Positions 47,692 to 60,877 of a stretch of 64,000 nt of DNA are shown one piece after another (position 1 is the stretch's first letter; each line of letters starts with the position of its first letter). The notes beneath the pieces were generated by a model. It saw only the letters and a program-made list of their open reading frames with translations, was not told the origin of the DNA and did not search any database. Position numbers and translations under genes: made by a program. Source of the stretch: Hevea brasiliensis (lineage: Eukaryota > Streptophyta > Magnoliopsida > Malpighiales > Euphorbiaceae). The DNA is taken from NCBI RefSeq assembly GCF_030052815.1, contig NC_079507.1, forward strand, positions 49,487,571 through 49,551,570. Direction: 5' to 3'.

Positions 47692-50600
47692 TGCCACATC
47701 CTACTCCTCGTAAGATGTAATATGATCCCGTAGTATATTTAATAAATTACCATACTTCACTTACCGATAACCTATTAAATATACTACAAGGGATTTTACA
47801 ACAATTTACGATCATTATTATAGTGGTGGGAACGTTGAATATTTATTAAAAAACCTTTAATTGAAATTTTGGTTGTGGATCAAATCCTCAATTAAAATCT
47901 AGTGTTACAAAAAATTTTCAAAATTTCGATAGAGTACCGACTGTATTTTAAGAAAACAGTTCTTCAAACCTGAAAAGAAAAACACTTCCAATATGTTTTC
48001 TCAACCACAACTACAATAAAATCCATTTCACCTCACAATTCAATTCCAACAATTAATAAATCATTTCCAGCAATCAACTCAATTCATTTTCAAGCCAAAC
48101 TCATCATAACGAAAATATTTCATTAATTACAAAACTGAAGAAGAAATTTGAATATTACATTCATTAGGGTAATAAAATTAATATTACAAAAATATACAGG
48201 TAATAAATTCTTAAATTAATATTACAATGATTTACATTTAATTACATACCAAAATAATATTACAAGAGTTCTTGTACAATTGCTCAAATAAATTTTCATG
48301 CATATAATTATATAAATACATCAAAATCTATATAAGGGTATACCTATGATATACCTGGAGATAGTTCTAATATGTCTACAAGGTGAAGCTTCAAGTGGTC
48401 TCACTCAGCTACTTTATCCTTTCTTTCACCTACGACAGCATAAATTTAACTTACTTCTGAAAAAGGCCAAATTTAACTTAGATCTAACCTCTGATAAGAG
48501 GAAGATCTAAGCATGTGCACGTACCATGGTAATCAAAACAAAGCTAACTCCAATGTCTCCTCAACAAATGAGGGACGGGTAATAAAATGTCATGCATTTA
48601 TAGTAAGATATAAAACAACATCATAAATTTCCTTATTCTTTTTGTGAGCATAAAATCACAATACAATTCAATTCAATGTCAATTCCAATAACCGATAATT
48701 TCCATGCCCATCACAATTCAAAGCATAATTTGTCCTTTTTCCATATAAATAATTTTCCACTCAAAATTTTTCCAAAGCAAATTTTATTCGATCCATAACA
48801 AAAATAAAATCATAACTTATCCATTTCTCAAAACTAAACTCATTCATAAAGTAAAACATTTCTATAATTGTTAGAATAAAATAAATTCAATAATTGACAA
48901 ACATAATACATAAAGAAAATAAAATCATTTAAGCAAATGAAATATGCAAAATCTTATAAATTGAAGACTAGTTGTGCACAAACCTCTTTGTTGACTTAGT
49001 TTACTCCAATTTTCGTTTTTCCTTTGAAGATCCATTTCCAACTGAATCACATAAATTTAAAGTGCTTCAGTATCCATTCTATACATTTCTAATAATTAAT
49101 TGTAAAAAAATTTTTACACACTTATCCTACCCACTACAGTTTATAAATTCGAGTTATTTACATTTTTGTGTATAATGGCACTATTCATTGCATTATTCAA
49201 GTCAAAATGTTGACTTTTTCCTTCTTAATAGATATGTGAATTCTAATTACATCCACATACCACATTTTGATTGTCAATTGGTTGGCCTTGGTTGCCATTT
49301 TAATTTCTAAGCTTCTTAAGAGAAATTGTAAATTTTCAGTTTCAAGTCACTGTTTCCTACTATTCCATTGGTGTGGTTACTATAAGAATTTGGCTAAATG
49401 TCCTTCATCAAAATTGTCCCTTAATGTCTTAGCTTTAATTCCCTTTTTGAATTACTCTATTTGGAGTTTTATAGCTCAAGTTATGGCCATTTTTCTAAAG
49501 CAGGTCGGATTGGTTACAACCCAGAATTCTGGGCAATTCTTGATTCTGACAGTTTTGAGCAACCAACTTTGGTTGACAAATTAACTTGGTTATAGGCAGA
49601 ATTTGGGTTTGTGTTCTGCATAAAAGTTGTAGTACTATGCCATAGCTTTCTAATAGTTCAAAAATCATGTTATTTGGACCTTCCTAGACCAAGTTATGGC
49701 CAAATGAACAAACACTGTTTATTTGGTTATTTTTGTACAGCGGCAGTGTGCCAATTTCGGGTTCGACCTAATTCTTCACTAACTTAAAGCCATTTTCAGG
49801 GCAGTGTTTCTACATGAAAATTGTGGCATTATATGTCTAATTTCATCTCCTATTAGCTTCACACCAATTGGAGTGGCAGAATTACAGTTTTGGTCTCTGA
49901 AGTGGACTTAGGTCTGGCTGTCCAGAATTGGACCCCTACCAATCCGAATTTCATTTCAATTCTCATAACTCCAACACACTCCAATTAGCCCCAATTGACC
50001 ATTTTGAGTCTTAATTAGGTCAAGTTGCCTCAATTTCAAAAATCCCAAAAATTTTCCCCCAATTTCCCTAAGTCAAGAACCCTAATTTTTCTAAATTGCA
50101 CAATAGGTGAAATTAAAGTACCTAATTCATACCTAGACACTTAATTTCACTTGTATACATGTTTTATCAAACCAAAACACATCAACTCTTATAACCACCA
50201 TGGAAGTCGAAATTCCCTAATTTCTCACAAAATTGATTTTGTTTCATTTCTTCAATTTCTAAGTTAATTCAAGTATCAAAACATGTATTTAAATAGACAA
50301 TTGAAAGTTAAAACACTAACCTTATGTGAAGCTCTTGAATCCTCACTCTTTCCTCCAATTCTTTCAATTTTCTTCTTCCTTTTGATTCTCAATATACTTG
50401 CCAAGAGTAAAAAACAAGGTTTGAGGAAGAAATTTGTGAGATGATGGGGTGAATTCAAGCTTTAAAAGCTTGAAATTTAATAGCTATGGTGGATTTTTGG
50501 GAGAGAGAGAGCCAAGAGAGAGACGGCAATTTGAGAAGAAGATGACCAAATGAAAAATTTTTTTCTTTTAATTATGTGTATTGATCTCTTAATTGACTTA

Positions 50601-51198
50601 GTCAAATAAATTATTAATTGATAATTTATTTATAATCTCATGCTTAGGTCATTAGGGTGATGTCAAAATTTTCTTTTTAATTTCTCTTCTTTTTTCATAC
50701 TTCTTTAATTTAAATCTATATTTCAAAATTGTAATTTCCCACTTTTTATCGGACAGTTATGCCATGAGTCACCTCTAAGAGTGAATTGACCAATTTGTCC
50801 CTCGCCAGTCTGATCCGGTTTACCAATAATTCTGTATTTCTTCCGGAACCCTGATATAATTATTTGATCTGGTTCTCTACATTTTTCTGTGATTTTCACA
50901 TTTCCCCTAGCTTCACAATTTTTCCTGGGACTGCGGTGTCACAATGTCTCGTACAAAATTAGGGTTTTGACTGATCTCACAGTCACTTCCCGGTGCGGTT
51001 AACTATCGCTGTGACCCCAGGCCCATTTGACCTTTTTATATTCTATTTTTCTTATTTTTAATTTACCTTCTGATAATCACTATTAATTTTTATTTAGGGC
51101 TTTTCTAGGTGACTTCAATATGGTTCTAATCCTCTTAATTGTCCTGACCATTCACCAAGCAGTGATTTGCACAGGACTATGCATGTAGGGGTATTACA
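47692..51198 (-). repeat. M2 3' LTR
   Basis: 3,507 bp. The plus-strand ends are TGCCACATCC and GGGGTATTACA. It is distantly related to family B LTRs (compare 49190-49300 with 27065-27190). Relative to the 5' LTR it lacks about 400 bp, with the break near 48440 (present at about 54640-55055). It contains an empty version of the P2 insertion site at 49387-49392. Confidence 0.88.
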
Positions 51199-51216
51199 AT
51201 TCTCTCCCCCTTAAAA
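51199..51216 (-). promoter_or_regulatory. M2 polypurine tract
   Basis: On the minus strand CTTTTAAGGGGGAGAGAA precedes the LTR start TGTAATACCCC. It overlaps the stop codon of the residual pol end. Confidence 0.85.
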
Positions 51217-52996
51217 GAAATTTTGTCCTCGAAATTTCACTCACTATCAGTCCTTAAACAGTCGTATATATTATTTTCTCACGTCTTTCTCACATTTCCA
51301 TGTGGCTTCATAGTTTGAATGATGGTCCATAACAATTTAGCCAATGGTATTTGTTTATTTCTTACCGGTTTCGTCTCATGTGCTAACATCCTTATGAGTT
51401 CTCCATACTACTTACTTTAACTTGAATTAGGGACAACAGAGCTTAACCCTTGTTCCACAATTTTGAGCTCCATGGTTGGGTTCTTAACACTATCATAAGT
51501 TAACTTACTTCAAAGCTGTGCTTCTATGTATTTATGGCATAATAAATATTTTTCCTAATGTCATTCCTTTTTACCATCCTCATCCTTACTTTTCTATTTA
51601 CTTCTTTTTCCATTCCACAAATTAACTTTAATTATTTCATCCCTCAGTCTTATCTTCTTCCTTAACTCGACTGTCGAGTCAAAATTTAGTACCTCTTAAC
51701 ATCCCTAATAAATCCGCTATACTTCGATATTACTCTGATCTGGTCCTCTGACCATTCTAGTCAGCACTCTCACTAATAATCGTAACATTTCTTTGTTATA
51801 TTTGAGCCAACTATTTAAATTTTCACTTTCACGTCTCTTTTATCTATCGATATTCTATAGCTTATTTTTCACTGATTTGAAATCAGTGTCTTCTTTTCTA
51901 CTTAACTATAAACTAGCCTCTAATATCTTAAGAAGGGGGTCTACAAAACTTTCTTTTTTCTCTTGTTATATACCAATTATAATTAGTCATTATGGTCTGC
52001 ACAATAAAATTATGCTCTCTTTAAGAAATCCCTGGCCAATTTTTTTTTTTTTCATATCACTGTCATTATTAGAACATCGTTTCGTAATTATTTTATAAGT
52101 TATAATTATTATCCATAGCATCATGTCTCTTTTGAGGGAGCAAAATCATATTTTGTGTCTTACTGCTACATAAGTAGCAGACTTTAGGCAAAGGATTCAT
52201 TACAATACCAAAATAACTATAAACCCCATACCAGAGACCGAATGACTGTACTGTATAAAGGTTATCTTAAATTTATAACCATACTGCAATTAGTAATCTT
52301 ATAGCAATTCCCAAAATACTATAGCTCGTATTGGATAACTGAGTTAATGACTTTAGCTATCTCATACCTATGATCTCTTGATATTTTAACTTTAGAGTTT
52401 TAAATCCTTAAGTAGGATTTTCAAACTCCTTTCCAATAATAAAATTCTGTCCTGGCATAACTGTACCAAAACAAATACCGTTTACAAATATCCTTATCTT
52501 AGTGCACTACGGGTAGTACATAGCTCTACACAATAATCCTAAGTCAGTACTGTAATCTGCAGTTTATAGTACAAATATCAAGAAAATTGCATAGTTACTA
52601 CGATACATTCCAATAGATCAAACTTTTCTATATTTTATCCTTTTTGAATCACTAATATTCTAAATTTATTCTGATTATAATATCCATTGACAATTACTAA
52701 AAGTAACATCTTTGCCCTCATCTAGAGCAATTCTATTACCGTAACTTACTTTTAGGTCCTCTTGCCTTACAGTAAATAGGCTCACCAATTAGCTTTATAA
52801 ATTATTGTGTGCTAAAAAAAAATTTTCGCTGAAAAACTCTTTTAAAACTAATTTCAATCACACTTATTATCATAGTTTCGATCTTAAAGGACTAGTCACT
52901 AATGCATCAAAATTATGTCTCATGTAAAGGAATAGCAACAGAACATATAATTCTAACACTAACATACAAATAAGTAGTGCTGGGCTCAAATAATAA
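51217..52996 (-). other. M2 shared non-coding block
   Basis: No ORF above about 100 codons and no recognised domain on either strand. The stretch 52110-52640 aligns with M1 36060-36580 and P2 58130-58480, with shared landmarks CTACACAATAATCC, CTGGCATAACTGTA and AGTTACTACGATAC. Here the block follows gag and leads straight to the end of pol. Confidence 0.75.
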
Positions 52997-53692
52997 CTAA
53001 TTGTTTCTTTCAAAAATTAAGAACTTACCAGCAGCTACATCCGAAATGTCTGCTCTTTCTTCTTGGCTCATAGCGGACACTCTGACTGATGTGCTACTAT
53101 GTTCTTGTTGATTCGCTGTGCTATGATTGCGAAGAGTACCAACTCTATTTCTATCTCCACTCTTACTGATTGTCTGTGAACTTCGAAGAGTAGATTGATG
53201 TGTTCTAGTACAATCTCTAGCAAAATGTCCATGTTCACCACAATTATAATAGGCTCTAGTGGCCTTATAGCAAATACCCCCATGTAACTTGCCACATACA
53301 TCACAGATACAGATAGGGTAGGAACTTTTGGTTCTTTGCCAATTGGTTCTCGATTGCTTCTGCCCTGAAGATCCGCCTCTATCATACTTAGGAGTTCGGG
53401 GTCCCTCAAAATCTTTTCTCTTTCCTAAACTACTACTCAAACTCTGACCCATAGGTTTCTCACTCTTCTCTATTTCATGCTGCCCTTGTGGGGGTTGGGT
53501 TTGTACTTGGGCTTGGGCTGACAGATTATCAGCCATTTGCTAAAAGAAAGTGGTCATTTGCTGGGCCATTTGTGCGGTAATTTGTACAGGTGGGGCTGGT
53601 ACAATTGGGCCTTCGACACTTTGAAGAGCTGGGGCCTCACCTTGTACTTTCGCTATCACAAACTATTCTATTGTCTCATCCTTCTTTTCCAT
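52997..53692 (-). pseudogene. M2 gag remnant with zinc knuckle
   Basis: The likely original start is the ATG at 53692-53690 (MEKKDETIE). Two in-frame TAG codons precede a 179-codon open stretch beginning MADNLSAQAQVQTQPP. Both TAG codons are at positions where Gln (CAG) is expected. The nucleocapsid motif reads YYNCGEHGHFARDC, so the first Cys of CX2CX4HX4C has become Tyr. The N-terminal capsid region of normal gag is missing between the leader and the nucleocapsid. The frame ends at 52997 just after AGKFLI, which resembles the start of the protease domain. Confidence 0.85.
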
Positions 53693-53856
53693 ATCTTTTC
53701 ACAGGATTTTATATTTCCTGTACAACAAACACAAGGAGCTTTCTCCCCGTTAGTTCATATTTATAATGTAAATGTAGTATATGTATCAAATATTTGAGCA
53801 GTTGTATTTACCGAAAAATATTTCAAATTCACAATTCAAAATTTATATTCAAACTT

Positions 53857-53868
53857 GCTCTGATACCA
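53857..53868 (-). promoter_or_regulatory. M2 primer binding site
   Basis: The plus strand GCTCTGATACCA is the reverse of TGGTATCAGAGC (tRNA-iMet type), seven bases inside the 5' LTR end at 53876. Confidence 0.9.
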
Positions 53869-53875
53869 CTAAATA

Positions 53876-55995
53876 TGTCACACTCTACTTTCCGTAAGAT
53901 GTAACATGATTCTGTAATATATCTAATAAATTACCATACTTCGCCTACCAATAACCTATTAAATATACTACAATTGATTTTACAATAATTTACGATCATT
54001 ATTATAGTGGTGGGAACGTTGAATATTTATTAAAAAGTCTTTAATTGAAATTTTGGTCGTGGATCAAATCCTCGATTAAAATCTGGTGTTACAAAAAGTT
54101 TTCAAAATTTCGGCAGAGTGCTAGCTGTATTTTGAGAAAACAGTTCTTCAAACCTGAAAAGAAAAACACTCTCAATATGTTTTCTCAACCACAACACCAA
54201 TAAAATCCATTTCACCTCACAATTCAATCCCAACAATTAATAAATCATTTTCAGTAATCAACTCAATTCATTTTCAAGCCAAACTCATCATAAAGAAAAC
54301 ATTTTATTAATTACAAAAATCAGGAAGAAATTTGAACATTACATTCATTAGGGTAATAAAATTAATATTATAAAATATACAGGTAAATAAATTCTTAAAT
54401 TAATATTACAATGATTTAAATTTAATTACATACCAAAATAATATTACAAGAGTTTTTGTACAACTGCTCAAATAAATTTTCATACATATAATTACATGAA
54501 TACATCAAAATCTAATGTACAAGGGTATACCTATGCTATACCCGGAGATAGTCCCAATATGTCTACAAGGTACAGCTTCAAGTGATCTCACTCAGCTACT
54601 TTATAATTTCTTTCACCTGCGATAGGATATAAAGCTATCGCTGAGCGGTGAACTCAGTGGTGCACAACTATAATCTAAAATATAATACAATATATATTAA
54701 CAAAATTATAATAAGAATTTGGAAATCTTTAAATTCATCATAATTCCTCAAATCAAAATGAAAACTTCTAATAATATAAATCATTTATGTAAATGACCTT
54801 GAACAATAATCACAATTTATCAAATCATAAATGGACATTTAAAATAGTCCCATCAATTTATGAAAATAAAGAATAAATTTCACTAAGATCAATTATGCAC
54901 AAATCTCATTTTAAAATTACCATTGCTTATTTTCCAAAAACCATTCTTAATCTCACTAACTATACAGGACTAATACGTAAGGGCCATCTTCAAAATGATT
55001 CTCACTCCCTATGGTTGGGGAGATCGAATCGTGCACATTACACCCATAACAAATTACTTCCGAAAAGGGCCAAATTTAACTTAGATCTAACCTCTGATAA
55101 GAGGAAGATCTAAGTATGTGCACATACCATGGTAATCAAAACAAAGCTAACTCCAGTGTCTCCTCAACAAATGAGGGACGGGTAATAACATGTCGAGCAT
55201 TTGTAGTGAGATATAAAACAACAGCATAAATTTCATTATCCTTTTTGTAAGCATAAAATCACAATACAATTCAATTCAATGTCAATTTCAATAACCAATA
55301 ATTTTCATGCCCATCACAATTTAAAGCATAATTTTTTCTTTTTCCATGTAAATCATTTTCCAATCAAAATTTTTCCAAAGCAAATTTTATTCGATCCATA
55401 ACAAAAATAAAATCATAACTTATCCATTTCCCAAAACTAAACTCATTCATACTGTAACACATTTCAATAATTGTTGGAATAAAATAAATTCAATACTTGA
55501 TAAACATAATACATAAAGAAAATAAAATCATTTAAGCAAATAAAATATACAAAATCTTATAAATTGAAGACTAGTTGTGCACAAACCTTTTTGTTGACTT
55601 AGTTTACTCCAATTTTCGTTTTTTCTTTGAAGATCCCTTTTCAACTGAAACACATAAATTTAAAGTGATTCAATATCCATTCTATCCATTTCTAATAATT
55701 AATTCCAAAAATTTTTTTATAGACTTATCCTACTCATTACGGTTTATAAATTCGAGTCCTTTATATTTTTGTGTATAGTGGCACTATTCATTATACTATT
55801 CAAGTCAAAATGTTAACTTTTTCCTTCTTAATAGGTATGTGAATTCCAATTACATCCACATACCACATTTTGAGCGTCAAATTGGTTGGCCTTGGTTGCC
55901 ATTTCAATTTCTAAGCTTCCTAAGAGAAATTGTAAATTTTCAGTTTCGGGTCACTATTTTCTACTGTTCTATTGGTCTGGTTACTGTAAGAATTT
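53876..55995 (-). repeat. M2 5' LTR, part up to the P2 insertion
   Basis: It begins on the plus strand TGTCACACTCTAC and aligns with 47692-49391 until AATTT at 55991-55995, where P2 starts. The remainder should reappear to the right of P2, outside the window. It retains about 400 bp missing from the 3' LTR. Confidence 0.88.
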
Positions 55996-57684
55996 TGTAA
56001 CACCCCTGATTTTTTATATATTATTATTGGGCTTCGTGTAGGTATCCTCAATTCGCGGAAATTCGACAGTTGTCCGGATCTGTGAATTTCCGGCGCATGC
56101 ACTACCACGGAAAAGTCTCCGAATTGGATCGAGGTTTTGGCTACCCCACCATTGTCGGGCATCCCGAGCGCTTCAAGTCGGAATCGGCAAAGGTAAACCC
56201 GAACCTTGCTTTTTCGTAATTTTCTAGTGCTTAAATAGGATTGAAAATCCATAAAATATTCGTGGTAGCTTAGAAAATTACGATTCTTTTTGCAATAGCT
56301 TAGTAATATTTCTAAGGACCGCAAGTAGTTTTATAATTTTTAGAGCTTATTTGGGCGCTTTTTGCAAAAATGATCAATTATAGGGACTAAATTAAAATTT
56401 TACATATTGTGATGAATGATTGATTTAATGGGCGGGAGGGGCCGTGACGTGATTGAGTTGTGGATATGTGGATATAGAAGTGTGTTTTAAGCCCTTTGCA
56501 GTTGGGTAGGTCCTAGGTATAGGGAGACTCACGGATTTTCGCACGAATTAGGACGTATTTGGTCTTTTTCCTTGTTTGTATGGAGTCAAATTTATTAAAT
56601 GATTGTAATAAAATTGTCAGTGAGCCGATGACCTTCTTCCTCCGCCTACCATTGACCACCGTCAAGTCTGTGAGTAAAATATTAATTTTAATTGTAATTT
56701 CGATATTATTATATGTTCAACATGCCCATGCATCACTTATATGCATATATTTATGTAGTTAAACTCTAGGCACGATTATGTTGCATTCATAATCATAATG
56801 TGCTATGAATGTTGTTGTGGTAATTTGGCGGTGTGCGTGCGTTGGCGTGCGTGTGATGTGGTGTGGACTATGGATAGGACAGGCGACACGGCTTGAGTAA
56901 TTCGGGACCCGATCCTTCGAGGGGTAGTCACGGCTTGAGTAATTCGGGACCCTCGATTTGGTTATTAAGTGGAAGTCCGAGCTTGAGTAATTCACCGCAC
57001 CAGTTGGATTTAAGAGAGCTATATAGGGATCACTCCCATATGTTATGATTGATACTACAGGTGTGTGAGTGCTCCAAATTACCTTTTGATGTTATGATGT
57101 GAAAATGTTGTTTATGTTGCATTTCACTCTACAGGTGCATTAGTTCAGATAGTTATCTAGATTAAATTTAAGATTGATATTTTACTCGAGTCGAACGCCA
57201 CTCCTGCTCAAAAATTTTTACAGCCACAGGAGGATATTTATTCGGGTTAACTCGCTTATACTTCGCAGGTTGTTTATCGATATTTGTGTAATTTTATTTA
57301 CTCCTAGAATTTCCGCATGTGTTAGCAGTAATTATTTGAATTTGGTCTGTAATATTATATTCATGTTGGACCTGTAAACTTAATATTTTAAGTCTGTTTT
57401 GATGGATTGGATGAGGGAGCTGAGCTCCCATTTATTATTATGTTGATGAGTATGTGGAGGGTGAGCCGAGCTCCCAATGGATGGTTTATTGTGTTTACAG
57501 TCGGGTGAGTCGAAAACTCCGTTGGTAAGTCCATTTTATGGCCTGACTGTCCGCTTGTTTTCTTGAATTTGGGCCCAATGGGCCTTAGAGTTGGGTTAAT
57601 GAACAGTTAGGCTTACTACGGGCCTCGGGGCTTTAGGTCGCCTGTGTCCTAGTGCCGGTCCGGCCCATAGGTTGGGTCGTGACA
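55996..57684 (+). repeat. P2 5' LTR
   Basis: 1,689 bp, TGTAACACCCCTG...GGTCGTGACA. Related to SOLO (from 20594 on) and to the M0 and M1 LTRs. It carries the GGCTTGAGTAATTCGGGACC repeats (about 56891-57000). Confidence 0.93.
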
Positions 57685-57688
57685 AATG

Positions 57689-57700
57689 TGGTATCAGAGC
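57689..57700 (+). promoter_or_regulatory. P2 primer binding site
   Basis: TGGTATCAGAGC, complementary to initiator tRNA-Met, four bases after the LTR. Confidence 0.92.
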
Positions 57701-60700
57701 TTAGGCTCCAGATTCATTGGGAAAAATCATCTAAGTGTTGAGAAGAGTCTACTAGGAGTCACATGCGGAGTATAGGATTCTATTTCGTCTTTTCCTGTAA
57801 TTCTTTGTTTCTAGATTCTACGTTATACCTCGGGAAATATAAGATTACCTCAGTTAGTGTCTTGATTTTCGTGGAGTACATAGAAATGTGAAATAGAGTT
57901 AGTAGACGTGTGAGGTCTATCATGAGGATACGTACTCCAAGAAATGTTATATTTTTGTCAGTATGGGTTTAAATGGTGTGCCCATTTCGTATAAGGCACG
58001 AGTACATAAAAGTGAGTCTTAAAAGTACAGTTGCCCTAGATAAGGATGAGGATACCACTCCGGCACATCGATGACCCAATGTAATAAGTTTGTGATAATA
58101 GAAGATTCAGAGAGATAAGAAATTGGGAGACCTAGTCTGTCAGGACGTATCGTAGTAACTATACAATGTTCTCGATGTCTGCTATGTAAGCTGCATATTA
58201 CAGTACCGACATTAGATTATTGTGTAGAGATGCGTGCATCCCCGTGGTGCTCCATAATGAGGGTGTTTGAGATGGCTTCGCTTTGGTACAGCTTATGCCG
58301 TAACGCAGTTCTATATTTGCAGAGGAGTTGGGAACTCCGGCTAAGAGTCTAGTGTTATAATATTGAAAGGTCAAAGTTGGGTGATAACTAGAGTCGTGAC
58401 TCGTTACTGAGATGATCTACAGATACATAAAGAGTTTCAATCATAACAGAGGTTTCGGACTAGTTGCAAAGTAAAGGTGACACTTATAGAGTGAGAATAG
58501 TATACCTTGTGTGTATCAGTATAGAATAAAGTACAACTCTACTACCTAGAGAAGGTCGAAACTATGAATTGATGATTTATAGAGCTATGATATGATAAAA
58601 GAGTCATTAACTTGACATGGTTCTGGCAAGGTGGTAGATGTAGTACCTTTGTTGCAGCAAGTTAGGATATAGTCCTATCTTTTCAGAATGGATCGAAGGT
58701 TATTACTGATAATGATGACTTATGGAATAGTGTCCCAGATGGGACTGTAGAGTGTGGTAGAGAGTAGTTGGCTCGGGTATCCTGGAGAGGATACAAGTTC
58801 CATTATAGGAATCATATATAATCAGATCATGATGGATGTAAGTCCTTTGAATTGGATGACAGGTTTGGGTGCCCGGAATCTTAAGTTTTGGCTAGTTGAG
58901 TAAACATGGAAAATAATAATTATAATAGTGTTAAGAGTAATAAATTAGCGAAGATAAATCACAGAAGGCCAATGGATAAAGAAAGTGCAGAATGAAAGTT
59001 TGGACAATTGATTGCATATGCAATATAATCTAAATGCTAGTGGAAGTACTAGCTAGAGTGGTCAAAGGACCAAATTTGAGTAGCACAGACATATGATAAC
59101 GCGATAGAGACTCTGAAAGATATAGTTAGCAAGTACAGCTATTATGTTAGGAAGAAGAATGAAACCAGGGATAGAATAGTCAAGTTCTATTTTGGGTAAG
59201 ACAAAGGAAATAAATGAAAGGACAACCTAAAGAGCGCATAATAAAAGGAACAAAGTTAAGATATAGGATAGGCTAAGCGTTATTCTTGGCAAGGAGAATG
59301 ACAAGGATGGAAAACCCAAAATGGGACCACATTAGTGAGAAAAGTGATGGAGGTATGGAATACAATAATAATGAGTAAATGTTAGAAGGTGTGCGATGGT
59401 ATTGCGGACTACCTAAATAGGTAGAGAAAGAGAAGTTAGTAAGCAGTAAGTTGAATAAAAGTCAGTCTAAGGGATCAAATAGGTATGATGAGAGAAAAAG
59501 AATGATAGATAATGACACATAGGTTTTAGGTTAGACTTTTGAGATAGTGAGAAGGTAGTTAGAGGTTCGTTATGAATGTCAGGCAAACATTTTTAGTGTG
59601 ATCAACAGAATCACTTTGTAGTGAAGCAATAATGACAGGACAATAGTAGGGGTAGAACGAAAAGTGACAAGTCTGGATGGTTATAAATCACTAGAAAGTT
59701 CAAGGATCAAATTAATGACCCTAGATAATGGTGGAATTAGTGTTGGAAGAATTTATTAGTGAGAGAAATCTTTCAGGAATCAACAAAAGTTAAGGGCACA
59801 ATAAAAACGATGATAGATATGAATCATAGGTCGAGTATAAGTAAAGTTAATAAATTATAAAATATTATGTCAAGAAGGAAAATGGTACGGTAAAGGGTTC
59901 ATGCAGATGATACCTTATAAGTAGAGCATAATTGTGCTAGGAGATGATGAAATTTGGAGAGAAAGACCAAGAAACTTAGGTGAAACGTTATAATATGACA
60001 ATCGGGTGTAGTTGAATATAAGAGGATATTTTCTTTCTTTTCAAGTTTAGCTTGTGCTTTTGGTTCTAGAAGGTTATATAAGGAACAAAATCGAGTCAAG
60101 GAGACCTAGTTATTGAGAGTTTAGTAGGCACAAATTCATACATAATTTCCTGATATGAGAATGACAGTAAGTGCATACCTAGTATTAAGTATGAAAGGAC
60201 GAACAGAGTAATGACAGGAGTTAAATTGAGTTAGCTACTAAGGCTTGCAACTGTTTTAAACTATGAGCTGGAGGAAGTACTATTTATGGTTGAGATTCAA
60301 TAGATGAAATTGTTGCTGATGGGTAATTTGAGGTTGAAGTTTAGAAAGCTATGGGCAGTATATATGATTATATTAAGGAGAATGAACACGTGAAGTATCT
60401 TGTTTGGAATTAAGGCATGACACATATTTCCTACAGCCGTGTTAGTTCAGATGGAACTTATAGTTTATGGGGCTCATATTCATCCAAGATGAGCAATTTC
60501 CTACTAAGGCTGGTAGGGAATGATAATGTTCTGATAGTTAAGTTGGGAAAGGGGTTACAAAAACGAATTTTCTATGGTTAATTATAAGTGTTACAAAAGG
60601 TGAAGAATATGTCAAGGAGTAAGTCGTAAGGTTAGAATTTTCAAGTAATGGAACTAGTAATCAAGATAAGACTAAGAAATAAAAAGAAAGTTAAAGTTGA

Positions 60701-60877
60701 TGATGTGATAGACGCCTTTGAAGGAAAAGGTGTAAGGATGAGATATGACTAAAATTAAGGAATAAGTACAAAAGTTGAAAAGATACCAACAATACCAAAA
60801 ATAGGAAAAGGGAAGTGGATAAGATGCAAAGGACAGGAAGAGAGCTCGATAGAGTCAGTTATAATGACGAGGATAAG
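57701..60877 (+). other. P2 shared non-coding block
   Basis: About 3.2 kb without any ORF of substance and with no gag, protease or RT motif on either strand. It aligns reversed with M1 33101-36643, for example in the GAGCTGGAGGAAGTACTATTT region at 60266 and AGTAACTATACAATGTTCTC at 58154. The change to coding sequence is abrupt at about 60878, inside the segment between RT and RNase H ([12 protein letters not shown]). Confidence 0.75.

Noticed and set aside
52997..53409. Overlapping 113-codon minus-strand ORF at 53068-53409
   Set aside because: Alternative frame of the M2 gag nucleocapsid region, which has the zinc-knuckle motif in the other frame.
39721..57700. TGGTATCAGAGC sites as tRNA genes
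   Set aside because: They are only the 12-13 base complement of a tRNA 3' end, placed just inside LTRs: primer binding sites.
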